A stretch of 64,000 nt of DNA from Parvibaculum sp. (GTDB lineage: Bacteria > Pseudomonadota > Alphaproteobacteria > Parvibaculales > Parvibaculaceae). Position numbers and translations under genes: made by a program. The notes beneath the pieces are model-generated. The model saw only the letters and a program-made list of their open reading frames with translations, was not told the DNA's origin and did no database searches. This document shows, piece after piece, positions 1 through 6,556 of this stretch; position 1 is the stretch's first letter, and each line of letters begins with the position of its first letter. Where the stretch lies: contig NZ_JAUSBV010000010.1 of NCBI RefSeq assembly GCF_030651915.1, positions 496,001 through 560,000 on the forward strand, given 5' to 3'.

Positions 1-1
1 G

Positions 2-205
2 GCCGCCGGCGAAATGGACACCTGCATCGTCTTGCGCACCGCCATCGTCAAGGACGGCAAGATGTATGTGCAGGCCGGCGGCGGCGTCGTCGCCGACTCC
101 AGTCCGCAGGGCGAATACGACGAAAGTGTCAACAAGGCCAAGGCCCTCTTCCGCGCCGCGGACGAAGCCGTGCGCTACGCCTCGCAGGCAGGCAAGCGGC
201 AGTAG
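2..205 (+). CDS. trpE: Anthranilate synthase component I, C-terminal fragment (cut by window edge)
   Basis: This is the last 67 codons of TrpE, the large subunit of anthranilate synthase, which makes anthranilate from chorismate in tryptophan synthesis. The frame is already open at base 2 and ends at TAG 203-205. The residues GEMDTCIVLRTAIVKDG followed by VQAGGGVVADSSP match the conserved C-terminal chorismate-binding core of this family. The start lies outside the window. The partner subunit gene trpG lies 5.7 kb downstream on the same strand, so the usual trpE-trpG neighbourhood has been split by the island at 206-5946. The identification is firm; only the tail of the gene is visible. Confidence 0.93.
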   Translation, partial: AAGEMDTCIVLRTAIVKDGKMYVQAGGGVVADSSPQGEYDESVNKAKALFRAADEAVRYASQAGKRQ

Positions 206-304
206 TCACCCCACCTCCACATGCTGCGGCCGCGCGCAAATCGTCGAGCGTGTAGCCCGCGCGGTGAAGGCGAGGAAGCAGCAAAAGGCCGTCAACTCAT
301 CCTG

Positions 305-350
305 GAGCGCTTCGCGGAAAAGTGGAATCCGGTTTTCCGAAAAGAAGCGC
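305..350. repeat. Palindromic extragenic repeat of alphaproteobacterial type
   Basis: The outer arms GCGCTTC (308-314) and GAAGCGC (344-350) are inverted copies. Inside them lie a second pair, GGAAAA (316-321) and TTTTCC (333-338), around the centre GTGGAATCCGG. From memory, GGAAAAGTG...GGTTTTCCG hairpins are very common intergenic repeats in Rhizobiales genomes; that comparison is not checked here. It sits between the trpE stop and the autotransporter 3' end and carries no gene. Confidence 0.55.
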
Positions 351-367
351 GACCAAACAACAACCTG

Positions 368-404
368 GAGTCTTTCAGTGTTTCCACGAAACACTGAAAG
401 ACTC
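368..404. terminator. Perfect 17-bp hairpin between trpE and the autotransporter gene
   Basis: Bases 368-384 are the exact reverse complement of 388-404, with a three-base loop (CAC). The hairpin abuts the autotransporter stop codon (404-406, minus strand) and lies 163 bases past the trpE stop. No clear T-run follows on either strand. It may end both converging transcripts or protect 3' ends; the terminator role is inferred from position and stem strength. Confidence 0.5.
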
Positions 405-2656
405 TAGAACGCGAAGGCAAACCCGGCGCCCAGCGCCAGACCTTTTTCGCCGCCGCCGCGCAGATCGGTGTCGACGAGGTCGAGCGCCAGACCGAACATG
501 CCGGCGCCGGTTTCGGCGATATATTCGAGCCGCGCCTCGACCGGCAGCGCGTTGCCGTCGAAAGCGGATCGGCGCTGCTCGTAATTGACCGTGCCGTCGA
601 GCTCGCGCCCGACCGGCACCCGCGCCGAAACCGCGCCGCTGGTGATCTGAAGCGGCTTCACCAGCGAGAAGCGCAGCAGGCTGTTCTCATGAAGAACGTT
701 TCGCGCCGCAAAGGTCGCGCCGAAATGATCGGCCGTCCAGCCATCGGCGGCATCGAACAGCGAACCCGCGGTGCCGTAGCTGTCGATGCTGGCGCGCGTG
801 TAGAAGGCGCCGACCGAATAACGCTCATTGATGTCGCCGGAAATATTCAGGCCCTGGAATTGCGTCAGCGCCTCTGTGCCAAGCGAGAAAGCGCCGCTCG
901 ATTCGATGCCGGCCACGCTGCCGCGCTCGTGCAGCACCGCATAGGAGGCGCCGAGCGACCAGCCATCGGCGATGCGATATGAAAGGCCGAGCGCGGCAAA
1001 GCGGCTGTCGCCGTCGGTCTTGCCGCTGTTCTCGAAAAGCACCGGCGCATAGATGTCTTCCGCCGGCGCGGTCGCCGTCATGCTGAAAAGGGTGCCGTCC
1101 AGGCGGTCGGAAATCGGCGCCCGGAAACTCACCGACATGGCGTTGTCGAACAGCGCGCCGGCTTCGCCGAGCGAGGAGAACATCACCTGCGAGAAGCGCT
1201 GCGGCGCCGCCGCGCGATTGGCCGACGGCATGTCCGCCAGGAAGATTTCCGGGGCGCCAAGCCCGATGCTCAGCTCATATCCATCCGTGACCATGCGTAT
1301 GGCGGATGTCGGCTGGCCATCGAGGCCGGTCGCCGTCCAGGCCAGCACCGCCCGGTCGGCATCGTCGAAATTCATCGTCTCCTGCCGCGACACGAGACCG
1401 AGCATCGACAGACCCCGCTGCGACAGCGAACGCGGCGCGGTTCCGGCAAAGCTCCCCGTATCGGCTTCGAAGGGGCGCCCGTAAGCATCGAACACGACCA
1501 TGCCCTTCAGCAGCGCCGGATCGCCGGTGCCGCCATGCGAGAAACGGCCCCTGCCGAATTTCGGCGGCGCCTTCGACTTCGCGGCCTTCTTCGGTGCTTT
1601 TGGCGCTTTCACTTTCTTTGTCGTCACGACCGTCACATCGCCGACCGGCGCCAGCGCCGCCGGCACGTTGAGCAGGCCCCAGCCGAAAACGGCGTCGACG
1701 CCCTTCTTGCCGAGATCGGTCGCCGATTTCTTGATGATCGAGGCGATCTGCGTCGGCGTCAGCGGTGTGTTCTTTTTGAGGCCGTCCTCGGCGATCAACG
1801 CCACGGCGCCGGTGACATGGGGTGCCGCCATCGAGGTGCCCGACATCCAGGCCAGCATCTGGCCCGGATAGTCGGAGAGAATGTTGGTGCCGGGGGCGAC
1901 GATGAAGAAGTTCGACATCTTCTCGCTGGCGGCACATTTGTTCGTTGCGGCGATGCAGGCGGTGCCGGCCTTGTTGGAGTAGCTGGCGATCTTGTTGTTG
2001 GCATCGACCGCACCGACGACCAGCAGATGCCCGAGGTCGCTGCTGGCCTTGCCCGAATACGGCTCGAAAATCGCGTTGACGCCGTCATTGCCGGCCGCAC
2101 GCACCAGAACGACGTCGTTTCTGTAGCCGGCGAACAGCGCCAGCTCGCCGGGAATGAAAACGTCGCCCCGGGCCACCGGGCCGTAGCTCATGTTGACGAC
2201 CCGGATATTGGCGCCCGACAGGTTCAGCGTCCGGATGCTGTTCAGCGCCGCCCGGCCGTGGTCGTGTGCCACCCAGTCGTAATCGTCGAAAACGCCATAG
2301 CCGTAGATATGCGCGCCGGGGGCCACGCCGACAATGCCGAGATTGTTGGCGGCTGCCGCCGCGATGCCGGCCACATGCGTGCCGTGACCGCCATATTGGC
2401 TGTAGAGGCCGCCGCCATAGACATAGAGATCGGTGCGGCCGGTCAGGTCGACGTGAGTCCGATCGACCAGCGAATCGAAGATGGCGATACCGACGCCGGC
2501 GCCGGTCAGCGAACTGTGCAGCGTCTTGGTGACGCCGATCTGGCCGAGATTTAGCTGATGCGTTGGCGAGTATTCATAGTCCGCCGCCGTCGCCCCGAAG
2601 GAGGCGATGCCAACCGACAATCCAGCCATCAATGCCGTCGCTGTCGAGCGTGCCAT
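404..2656 (-). CDS. Subtilisin-family (S8) serine protease, autotransporter-like
   Basis: This is a 750-aa secreted protease. A signal peptide covers about residues 1-25 (cleavage near GATAA-DYEY). The S8 catalytic domain spans about 50-335: Asp61 in IAIFDSLVD, His91 in GGHGTHVAG, Asn190 in AAGND (oxyanion hole) and Ser275 in SGTSMAAPH. A Lys/Pro-rich linker follows at about 340-370. The C-terminal ~330 residues alternate polar and hydrophobic residues and end in GAGFAFAF, with a terminal Phe typical of outer-membrane beta-barrels, so it probably exports itself as a type V autotransporter. The usual D-T-G around the catalytic Asp is D-S-L here. The ATG has AGGGG upstream. It stands alone between trpE and an SDR gene, behind an operator-like palindrome. 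Substrate unknown. Confidence 0.88.
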   Translation of the reverse strand: MARSTATALMAGLSVGIASFGATAADYEYSPTHQLNLGQIGVTKTLHSSLTGAGVGIAIFDSLVDRTHVDLTGRTDLYVYGGGLYSQYGGHGTHVAGIAAAAANNLGIVGVAPGAHIYGYGVFDDYDWVAHDHGRAALNSIRTLNLSGANIRVVNMSYGPVARGDVFIPGELALFAGYRNDVVLVRAAGNDGVNAIFEPYSGKASSDLGHLLVVGAVDANNKIASYSNKAGTACIAATNKCAASEKMSNFFIVAPGTNILSDYPGQMLAWMSGTSMAAPHVTGAVALIAEDGLKKNTPLTPTQIASIIKKSATDLGKKGVDAVFGWGLLNVPAALAPVGDVTVVTTKKVKAPKAPKKAAKSKAPPKFGRGRFSHGGTGDPALLKGMVVFDAYGRPFEADTGSFAGTAPRSLSQRGLSMLGLVSRQETMNFDDADRAVLAWTATGLDGQPTSAIRMVTDGYELSIGLGAPEIFLADMPSANRAAAPQRFSQVMFSSLGEAGALFDNAMSVSFRAPISDRLDGTLFSMTATAPAEDIYAPVLFENSGKTDGDSRFAALGLSYRIADGWSLGASYAVLHERGSVAGIESSGAFSLGTEALTQFQGLNISGDINERYSVGAFYTRASIDSYGTAGSLFDAADGWTADHFGATFAARNVLHENSLLRFSLVKPLQITSGAVSARVPVGRELDGTVNYEQRRSAFDGNALPVEARLEYIAETGAGMFGLALDLVDTDLRGGGEKGLALGAGFAFAF

Positions 2657-2699
2657 ATGTACTGCCCCTTTGGCATATGCCCCCGCCTGGGGGCATATG
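2654..2699 (-). promoter_or_regulatory. CATATG triplet and 11-bp palindrome at the autotransporter start
   Basis: CATATG occurs at 2654-2659, 2674-2679 and 2694-2699, exactly 20 bp apart. The first overlaps the autotransporter start codon. The second and third are the outer ends of a perfect inverted repeat, CATATGCCCCC (2674-2684) and GGGGGCATATG (2689-2699), with a 4-base loop. Spacing of about two helical turns and the position over the leader fit an operator or an RNA hairpin controlling translation. No factor is known to me for this motif. Confidence 0.45.
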
Positions 2700-2753
2700 A
2701 GGCGCCATGAATGGCTCCTTCTATATTGAGGCCTTTTTCCGGAGAAGGAAGCG

Positions 2754-3017
2754 TTAAGAACGATGGTTGAATTTTAGATATCGGCCCTGATTCGCCGCCC
2801 CGGCCCGGAAAGCCGCCATCCGGGCGGCGGCGCCGGGCCCCGGGGTGGCCCCCGAAGGGCGCTGCCAAAGCCCGGCGCGGCTTTCCGTTTCGATATTGAT
2901 CGCATCCGACGAGGCGACCTGCGGCTCTGTCATCGAATTGGCGTGGTTGGTCACCCGGTCGTGATGGTCCTGCTCGTTGGGATAGATATGGGCATCCATG
3001 AAGGCCTGAAGCTTCAC
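2754..3017 (-). pseudogene. Probable remnant of an acyl-CoA dehydrogenase N-terminus
   Basis: This 87-codon frame starts with GTG directly after the SDR stop codon. Its first residues, KLQAFMDAHIYPNEQ, match the helical N-terminal region of long acyl-CoA dehydrogenases as I know them, and RAGLW further on fits the next conserved stretch. The rest has no FAD or substrate-binding region and ends in low-complexity Ala/Gly/Pro codons, whereas the family is about 400 residues. I read it as a decayed 5' piece of a gene once co-transcribed with the SDR. It could also be a chance frame; confidence rests on about 20 residues. Confidence 0.4.
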
Positions 3018-3019
3018 GA

Positions 3020-3757
3020 TCAGGAGAGGATCAACCCGCCATCGACGATGAGCGTCTGTCCGTAAACGTAGGAAGAGAGCGGCGAGGCGAGAAAGAGCGC
3101 CGCGCCCGCCATGTCGTCCGGTGTGCCGAGGCGGCCGGCGGGAATGCCCTTGATCGCCATTTCGCGGCGCTGCGGATTTTCGGTCGTGACCTTGGTGAGT
3201 TTCGTGTCCACCAGCCCCGGCGCGATACCGTTGACGCGAATGCCGTCGCTCGCCCAGGCCTCCCCCAGCGTGCGGGTAAGGCCGATGGCGCCGGTCTTCG
3301 AGGCGTTATAGGCGGGGTTGCCGCGCGTCGAATGGAAACCAGCCGTCGAGCTGACCGTAATCAGCGCGCCCTTCGCGGCGGCCAGCATGTCGTGGAACTT
3401 GATGGCGCAGGCCATCAGGCTGTTCAGATTGACGTCCATCACCTTCTGGAAGCCGTCCATCTTGAATTCGCCGCGCTTGTAGATGACCGTGCCCTGGCAA
3501 AGCACCAGAATGTCGAGCCTCTTGAATGGCGGCGCATAGGCCTCGATGGCATCGAAATCGGCGACGTCCATACGGGCATAGTGAAGACCCTTGAGGTCGG
3601 AGCCTTCGGCGCCGTCATAGTCCTTCGCGCTCGCCCGCGTGCCCCAGACATGCACCTCGGCGCCGCGGCTGCGATAGGCATGCGCGATGCCGTTGCCGAT
3701 GCCGCTCGAACCGCCGACGACCAGCGCCGTCTTGCCTGAGAAATCCAGATCCTTCAT
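3020..3757 (-). CDS. Short-chain dehydrogenase/reductase (SDR), classical type
   Basis: A 245-aa cytosolic NAD(P)-dependent oxidoreductase. The nucleotide-binding glycine motif is VGGSSGIG (14-21); the catalytic Ser lies in VSSTAG and the catalytic pair is YNASK (Tyr-x3-Lys). NGIAPGLVDT and the C-terminal VDGG are family marks. The start is ATG at 3757 with GAGGGGAAG just upstream. The downstream acyl-CoA dehydrogenase fragment hints at an old fatty-acid or alcohol degradation operon. Substrate cannot be told from sequence; a 3-oxoacyl or hydroxy-acyl substrate is possible. Confidence 0.85.
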   Translation of the reverse strand: MKDLDFSGKTALVVGGSSGIGNGIAHAYRSRGAEVHVWGTRASAKDYDGAEGSDLKGLHYARMDVADFDAIEAYAPPFKRLDILVLCQGTVIYKRGEFKMDGFQKVMDVNLNSLMACAIKFHDMLAAAKGALITVSSTAGFHSTRGNPAYNASKTGAIGLTRTLGEAWASDGIRVNGIAPGLVDTKLTKVTTENPQRREMAIKGIPAGRLGTPDDMAGAALFLASPLSSYVYGQTLIVDGGLILS

Positions 3758-3804
3758 GCCGCTTCCCCTCTTTCTTTTTTCGTCTTGTTCGTTTCAGCCG
3801 ATCA

Positions 3805-3855
3805 GGCTTCATCTTCCGGCCGGCAACCCCGGCCAGCCTGCCGTCAGATGAAGCC
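3805..3855. other. Inverted repeat upstream of the SDR gene
   Basis: GGCTTCATCT (3805-3814) and AGATGAAGCC (3846-3855) are perfect inverted copies around a GC-rich 31-base centre containing CCGGCCGG. It lies about 50 bp upstream of the SDR start. The 367-bp gap 3758-4124 otherwise holds one copy of a 29-bp direct repeat (3958-3986) and hairpin copy A (4003-4061), and no gene that I can support. Confidence 0.4.
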
Positions 3856-3957
3856 GGAATTTACCAGCTCAGCCGGCCCAAGGTTGGGGGCAAGTTCAAA
3901 ATGTTCAAAGGACTCTACTTCCAACTGGATGAAATTTGGGGCTCACGTCAGCCGCTG

Positions 3958-3986
3958 CGTCTTGCCCCGGCCGGCCCCGAAAGCCT
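3958..3986 (+). repeat. Direct repeat, left copy (29 bp, 26 identical to 5863-5891)
   Basis: The sequence begins CGTCTTGCCCCGGC and ends GCCT. It matches 5863-5891 at 26 of 29 positions in the same orientation. The two copies bracket the rhodanese gene, both hairpin repeats and the toxin-antitoxin pair (about 1.9 kb). The right copy overlaps the proposed trpG promoter. Confidence 0.55.
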
Positions 3987-4002
3987 GCAAATACGTGGCA
4001 AA

Positions 4003-4061
4003 TACGGTGACAGGAGCAACGATTCCCACGCTCGGAAGGGAACGTTGCTCCTGTCACCGTA
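4003..4061. repeat. Hairpin repeat, copy A
   Basis: The arms TACGGTGACAGGAGCAACG (4003-4021) and its exact reverse complement (4043-4061) enclose a 21-base centre in which a further TTCCC/GGGAA pairing is possible past one bulged base. Copy B at 4789-4849 has the same arms. The two copies flank the rhodanese gene. No T-run follows, so it is not a typical terminator. It resembles REP-type or transposon-derived palindromes (inference). Confidence 0.75.
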
Positions 4062-4124
4062 ATCGCAGTCGAGGGACACGAAGGGCATCAGGTGGCTTGC
4101 GAAGATCGCTACGAGGGACTCGAT

Positions 4125-4694
4125 CTATAGATAAAAACTTTCAGTCTTCCCCGGGGTCCAGACGCTCAGCCCCTGCAACAGCCACCCCTGAAGGCCGTTG
4201 CGATAGTAGAGAATGCGCTCGGCCGGGAAGCCGGCCTCCACCATATTGCGGATCGCCGTCGGCGATTGCCCGCACCAGACACCGTTGCAGAACAGGGCGA
4301 CGCGGGCCGCATCGCGGCAATCCCACCCCTCCGCCCCACGGCGACACCCGAGATGCTCCATCGCCTGATCGGTATCGGTAAAGGGCAGATTGACCGCGCC
4401 GGGAATCGTATATTTTGCATATTGGTCCCGCTTGCGCCCGTCTGCGACCACGATATCCGGCGCGCTCAGCGCTTCGATCAATTCAAGTTCGCCAAGCGGC
4501 ACGACACCCGCAACCGGAACGAGCGGTTGCAGCAGCGCCGGAGGAGCGGGCCGGGACGTGTGCGCCCATTCGTCCGTCAGACGATGGTCGGCATCCGGGA
4601 CGCGGGAAATTTCGATAGCACCATCAGGTGTGTCGACGGACAGGCTGACGACGCCTTCCTTGATACATAGCGGCGCGTCTTGAGCCTCAGACAT
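4125..4694 (-). CDS. Rhodanese-like sulfurtransferase domain protein
   Basis: A 189-aa protein whose C-terminal ~120 residues form a rhodanese domain. IVVADGRKRDQYAKYTIPGA (81-100) is the CH2A-type strand with the conserved Asp. Cys136 in the loop VALFCNGVWCGQSP is the persulfide-carrying residue, and a second Cys (141) sits inside the same loop, giving C-x4-C. GLQGW (167-171) is the usual end motif. The N-terminal ~65 residues are unassigned. No signal peptide is seen. The start codon overlaps the stop of an upstream truncated frame (4687-4787), so it was probably the second gene of an operon. The gene is bracketed by hairpin repeats. Sulfur transfer is the likely role; acceptor unknown. Confidence 0.8.
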   Translation of the reverse strand: MSEAQDAPLCIKEGVVSLSVDTPDGAIEISRVPDADHRLTDEWAHTSRPAPPALLQPLVPVAGVVPLGELELIEALSAPDIVVADGRKRDQYAKYTIPGAVNLPFTDTDQAMEHLGCRRGAEGWDCRDAARVALFCNGVWCGQSPTAIRNMVEAGFPAERILYYRNGLQGWLLQGLSVWTPGKTESFYL

Positions 4695-4787
4695 TCCTCA
4701 CGACCTCGACCAGCATATCGCGGACCTGTCCGGCGACAGCATGCAACGCGGCATTATCGATCGCCAATACGGCAGTATGGTGGCGGC
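4687..4787 (-). pseudogene. 3' end of a truncated gene upstream of the rhodanese gene
   Basis: In the frame ending at TGA 4689-4687 the minus strand reads LAIDNAALHAVAGQVRDML then VEVVRNV. This is protein-like composition, and it ends inside the rhodanese start region in the way translationally coupled operon genes do. Going upstream the frame runs directly into hairpin copy B at 4789 and no start or domain is recognisable. I infer that the 5' part of this gene was lost when the repeat or island junction formed. Function unknown. Confidence 0.4.
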
Positions 4788-4788
4788 A

Positions 4789-4849
4789 ATACGGTGACAG
4801 GAGCAACGATTCCTTCTGAGCATGGGAATCGTTGCTCCTGTCACCGTAT
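4789..4849. repeat. Hairpin repeat, copy B
   Basis: Two 25-base arms (4789-4813 and 4825-4849) are perfect reverse complements around an 11-base loop. The arm holds the 19-base core of copy A (4003-4061) plus ATTCC. Shared sequence also extends a few bases outward (GGCAA before the left arm). It lies between the truncated frame 4687-4787 and the toxin-antitoxin promoter. Confidence 0.8.
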
Positions 4850-4918
4850 CCCCGCCCCGTATCCCCGGCAGGCGATCCTCGGGCGCCGGAATCGCGTCGA
4901 TCCCGATACCTGAAGATT

Positions 4919-4951
4919 TGTCATGACAATGTCTGGCAACGATGCTATATG
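4919..4951 (+). promoter_or_regulatory. Promoter and possible operator of the toxin-antitoxin operon
   Basis: ATGACA (4923-4928), 17 bases, then TATATG (4946-4951) form a good sigma70 promoter 32 bases before the antitoxin start. The 10-bp palindrome TGTCATGACA (4919-4928) covers the -35 box and is a natural site for autorepression by the ribbon-helix-helix antitoxin (inference). The ribosome binding site AGGAGA (4969-4974) is 8 bases from the ATG. Confidence 0.55.
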
Positions 4952-4982
4952 AAGGGCTTCTCTATTTCAGGAGATCCCGGCC

Positions 4983-5273
4983 ATGGGCACGACAACAGTC
5001 ACCCGCTCCGAAAAACTCGATCTCAGGCTCAGCCGCGAGGCAAAGCGGACCCTCCATGCGGCGGCGGCGGCCCAGAACCGTTCGGTGAGCGAGTTCGTCC
5101 TTGAAAGCGCGCTCGCAAAAGCGGCCGAGACGCTGCCCGATCGTCAGCGCTTTGCGCTCGATGCGGAAGGCTGGAAGGCCTTCCAGGCGGCGCTCGATGC
5201 GCCGCCCCGCCCCCTGCCCCGATTGAAGCGCCTGCTCGCCACACCGGCTGCGGCCCCGCCCCGCCGCAAATGA
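4983..5273 (+). CDS. DUF1778 ribbon-helix-helix antitoxin (TacA-like)
   Basis: A 96-aa protein. Residues about 10-45 (EKLDLRLSREAKRTLHAAAA, then NRSVSEFVL) fit the DUF1778 ribbon-helix-helix DNA-binding domain: a beta strand with LDLRLS, then two helices. The C-terminal half (about 50-96) is Pro/Ala-rich and would wrap the toxin. The stop overlaps the start of the acetyltransferase gene by the ATGA arrangement typical of TacAT modules. It should bind and neutralise the toxin and repress the operon promoter just upstream. Assignment is strong by domain and context; the neutralising role is inferred. Confidence 0.85.
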   Translation: MGTTTVTRSEKLDLRLSREAKRTLHAAAAAQNRSVSEFVLESALAKAAETLPDRQRFALDAEGWKAFQAALDAPPRPLPRLKRLLATPAAAPPRRK

Positions 5274-5770
5274 CCGAGGCCTTCAGCGTCGAAAAACTCC
5301 GCCGCGACCATGCGGTGGACGGCTTCGACTGCGGCAAGGAACCGCTCAACCGGTTCCTCATCCGCAACGCGCTCCAGAACCAGCAAGCCAATGCCTCGCA
5401 GACTTATGTTCTGGTCATGGAAGGCCGTGTCGCCGGTTACCACACGCTGGTGGTCGGCGAGGTCGCCTATGACGATGCACCGGAGCGCCTGAAGAAAGGC
5501 CTCGCCCGCCATCCCGTGCCGGTCATGCTGCTCGCGCGTCTCGCCGTTGCATGCGATTGCCAGGGCCGGGGTATCGGCCCCGCGCTTCTCAAGGACGCTC
5601 TCCTTCGAACGCTACAGGCCGCCGACATTGCCGGCATCCGCGCCTTCATGGTTCACGCAAAGGACGACGAAGCGCGCGCCTTCTACGCGCATTTCGATTT
5701 CATCGCATCGCCGTCCGATCCGATGCATCTCTACGTCCTGCTCAAGGACGTCAAAGCGCTTCTGCGCTGA
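5270..5770 (+). CDS. GNAT acetyltransferase toxin (TacT-like)
   Basis: A 166-aa GNAT-fold protein. In TacT toxins, known family members acetylate the amino group of charged tRNAs and block translation. Visible marks are [12 protein letters not shown] (19-30), typical of this subfamily, the acetyl-CoA loop QGRGIG (98-103) followed by the helix PALLKDAL, and Tyr139 in AFYAHFDF, the position of the catalytic Tyr in this family. It overlaps the antitoxin gene by four bases. It sits inside the island that splits trpE from trpG, between the two 29-bp direct repeats. Confidence 0.87.
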   Translation: MTEAFSVEKLRRDHAVDGFDCGKEPLNRFLIRNALQNQQANASQTYVLVMEGRVAGYHTLVVGEVAYDDAPERLKKGLARHPVPVMLLARLAVACDCQGRGIGPALLKDALLRTLQAADIAGIRAFMVHAKDDEARAFYAHFDFIASPSDPMHLYVLLKDVKALLR

Positions 5771-5862
5771 CGGGCGGCCGGATGGACAGCGCGCTGCCAA
5801 TCGCTCGATGGCGCCGTATCGATCCGATCCGCCTGTCGGAGAGGACGGCCGTCCGGCTGCAA

Positions 5863-5891
5863 CGTCTTGCCCCGGCAGGCCCCAAACGCCT
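5863..5891 (+). repeat. Direct repeat, right copy
   Basis: Matches 3958-3986 at 26 of 29 bases, same orientation. It ends the repeat-bounded part of the island and runs into the TATATAA box before trpG. The three differing bases lie in the second half. Confidence 0.55.
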
Positions 5892-5928
5892 ATATAAAGC
5901 CCTGCATGGCCTGCCCGTCCGGCAGGCC
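5867..5928 (+). promoter_or_regulatory. Putative trpGDC promoter and leader hairpin
   Basis: TTGCCC (5867-5872), an 18-base gap and TATATA (5891-5896) make a plausible sigma70 promoter. It is followed by a perfect 8-bp hairpin, GGCCTGCC (5908-5915) and GGCAGGCC (5921-5928), 18 bases before the trpG start. The hairpin overlaps the leader and has no Trp-rich peptide in front, so classical attenuation is not supported. With trpE displaced, trpGDC needs its own promoter; this is the best candidate. Confidence 0.45.
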
Positions 5929-5946
5929 GTCCCCAAGGGTCCGGCC

Positions 5947-6540
5947 ATGTTGCTCCTGATCGATAATTACGACAGCTTTACCTACAACCTGGTCCATTTC
6001 CTGGGCGAGCTGGGGGCGGAGGCGCGCGTCCATCGCAACGACAAGATCACCGTCAATGAGGTGCTGGCGGCCGCGCCGCAGGCCATCGTGCTCTCGCCCG
6101 GCCCCTGCGACCCCGACAAGGCGGGCATCTGCCTCGACCTCATCGCCGCGGCCGCCGCCCACCGCATCCCGCTTTTCGGCGTCTGTCTCGGCCATCAGGC
6201 GATCGGCCAGTCCTTCGGCGGCAAGGTCGTCCGGGCGCCGACATTGATGCATGGCAAGCTCAGCGCCATTCATCATGGCGGCAAGGGCGTCTTTCGCGGC
6301 CTGCCGAGCCCCATCGAGGCGACGCGCTACCATTCGCTGACCGTCGCGCGCGAGAGCTTTCCCGATTGCCTCGAAATCACCGCCTGGACCGCCGACGGCG
6401 TCATCATGGGCGCGCAACACAAGGAGCTGCCGATCCACGGCGTCCAGTTCCATCCCGAAAGCATCGCGTCCGAACACGGCCACGACATCCTGCGCAACTT
6501 CCTGCAGATCGCCGGCGTCAACACGCGCGAACTGGCGTGA
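5947..6540 (+). CDS. trpG: Anthranilate synthase component II (glutamine amidotransferase)
   Basis: A 197-aa class I glutamine amidotransferase that supplies ammonia to TrpE. The start [20 protein letters not shown] is the family N-terminus, which fixes the ATG at 5947 although the frame is open further upstream. The catalytic triad is Cys80 in FGVCLGHQ, His169 and Glu171 in VQFHPES. SPGPCDP (50-56) is the usual glutamine-site motif. It is first in trpG-trpD-trpC, 16 bases before trpD. TrpE is encoded 5.7 kb upstream. Confidence 0.96.
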   Translation: MLLLIDNYDSFTYNLVHFLGELGAEARVHRNDKITVNEVLAAAPQAIVLSPGPCDPDKAGICLDLIAAAAAHRIPLFGVCLGHQAIGQSFGGKVVRAPTLMHGKLSAIHHGGKGVFRGLPSPIEATRYHSLTVARESFPDCLEITAWTADGVIMGAQHKELPIHGVQFHPESIASEHGHDILRNFLQIAGVNTRELA

Positions 6541-6556
6541 GGGGGCGGTTGCGGCC

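Noticed and set aside
3901-4062. A 53-codon plus-strand frame running through hairpin copy A.
   Set aside because: It has no ribosome binding site, its end is repeat sequence, and the matching part near trpG is in a different context. Treated as repeat DNA.
4832-5104. A plus-strand frame overlapping the antitoxin start.
   Set aside because: It covers hairpin copy B and the promoter, and is out of frame with the DUF1778 gene, which has a good ribosome binding site.
206-5946. An insertion sequence as carrier of the island.
   Set aside because: No transposase or recognisable IS ends were found, only short hairpins and a 29-bp direct repeat. The island is described without naming an element.
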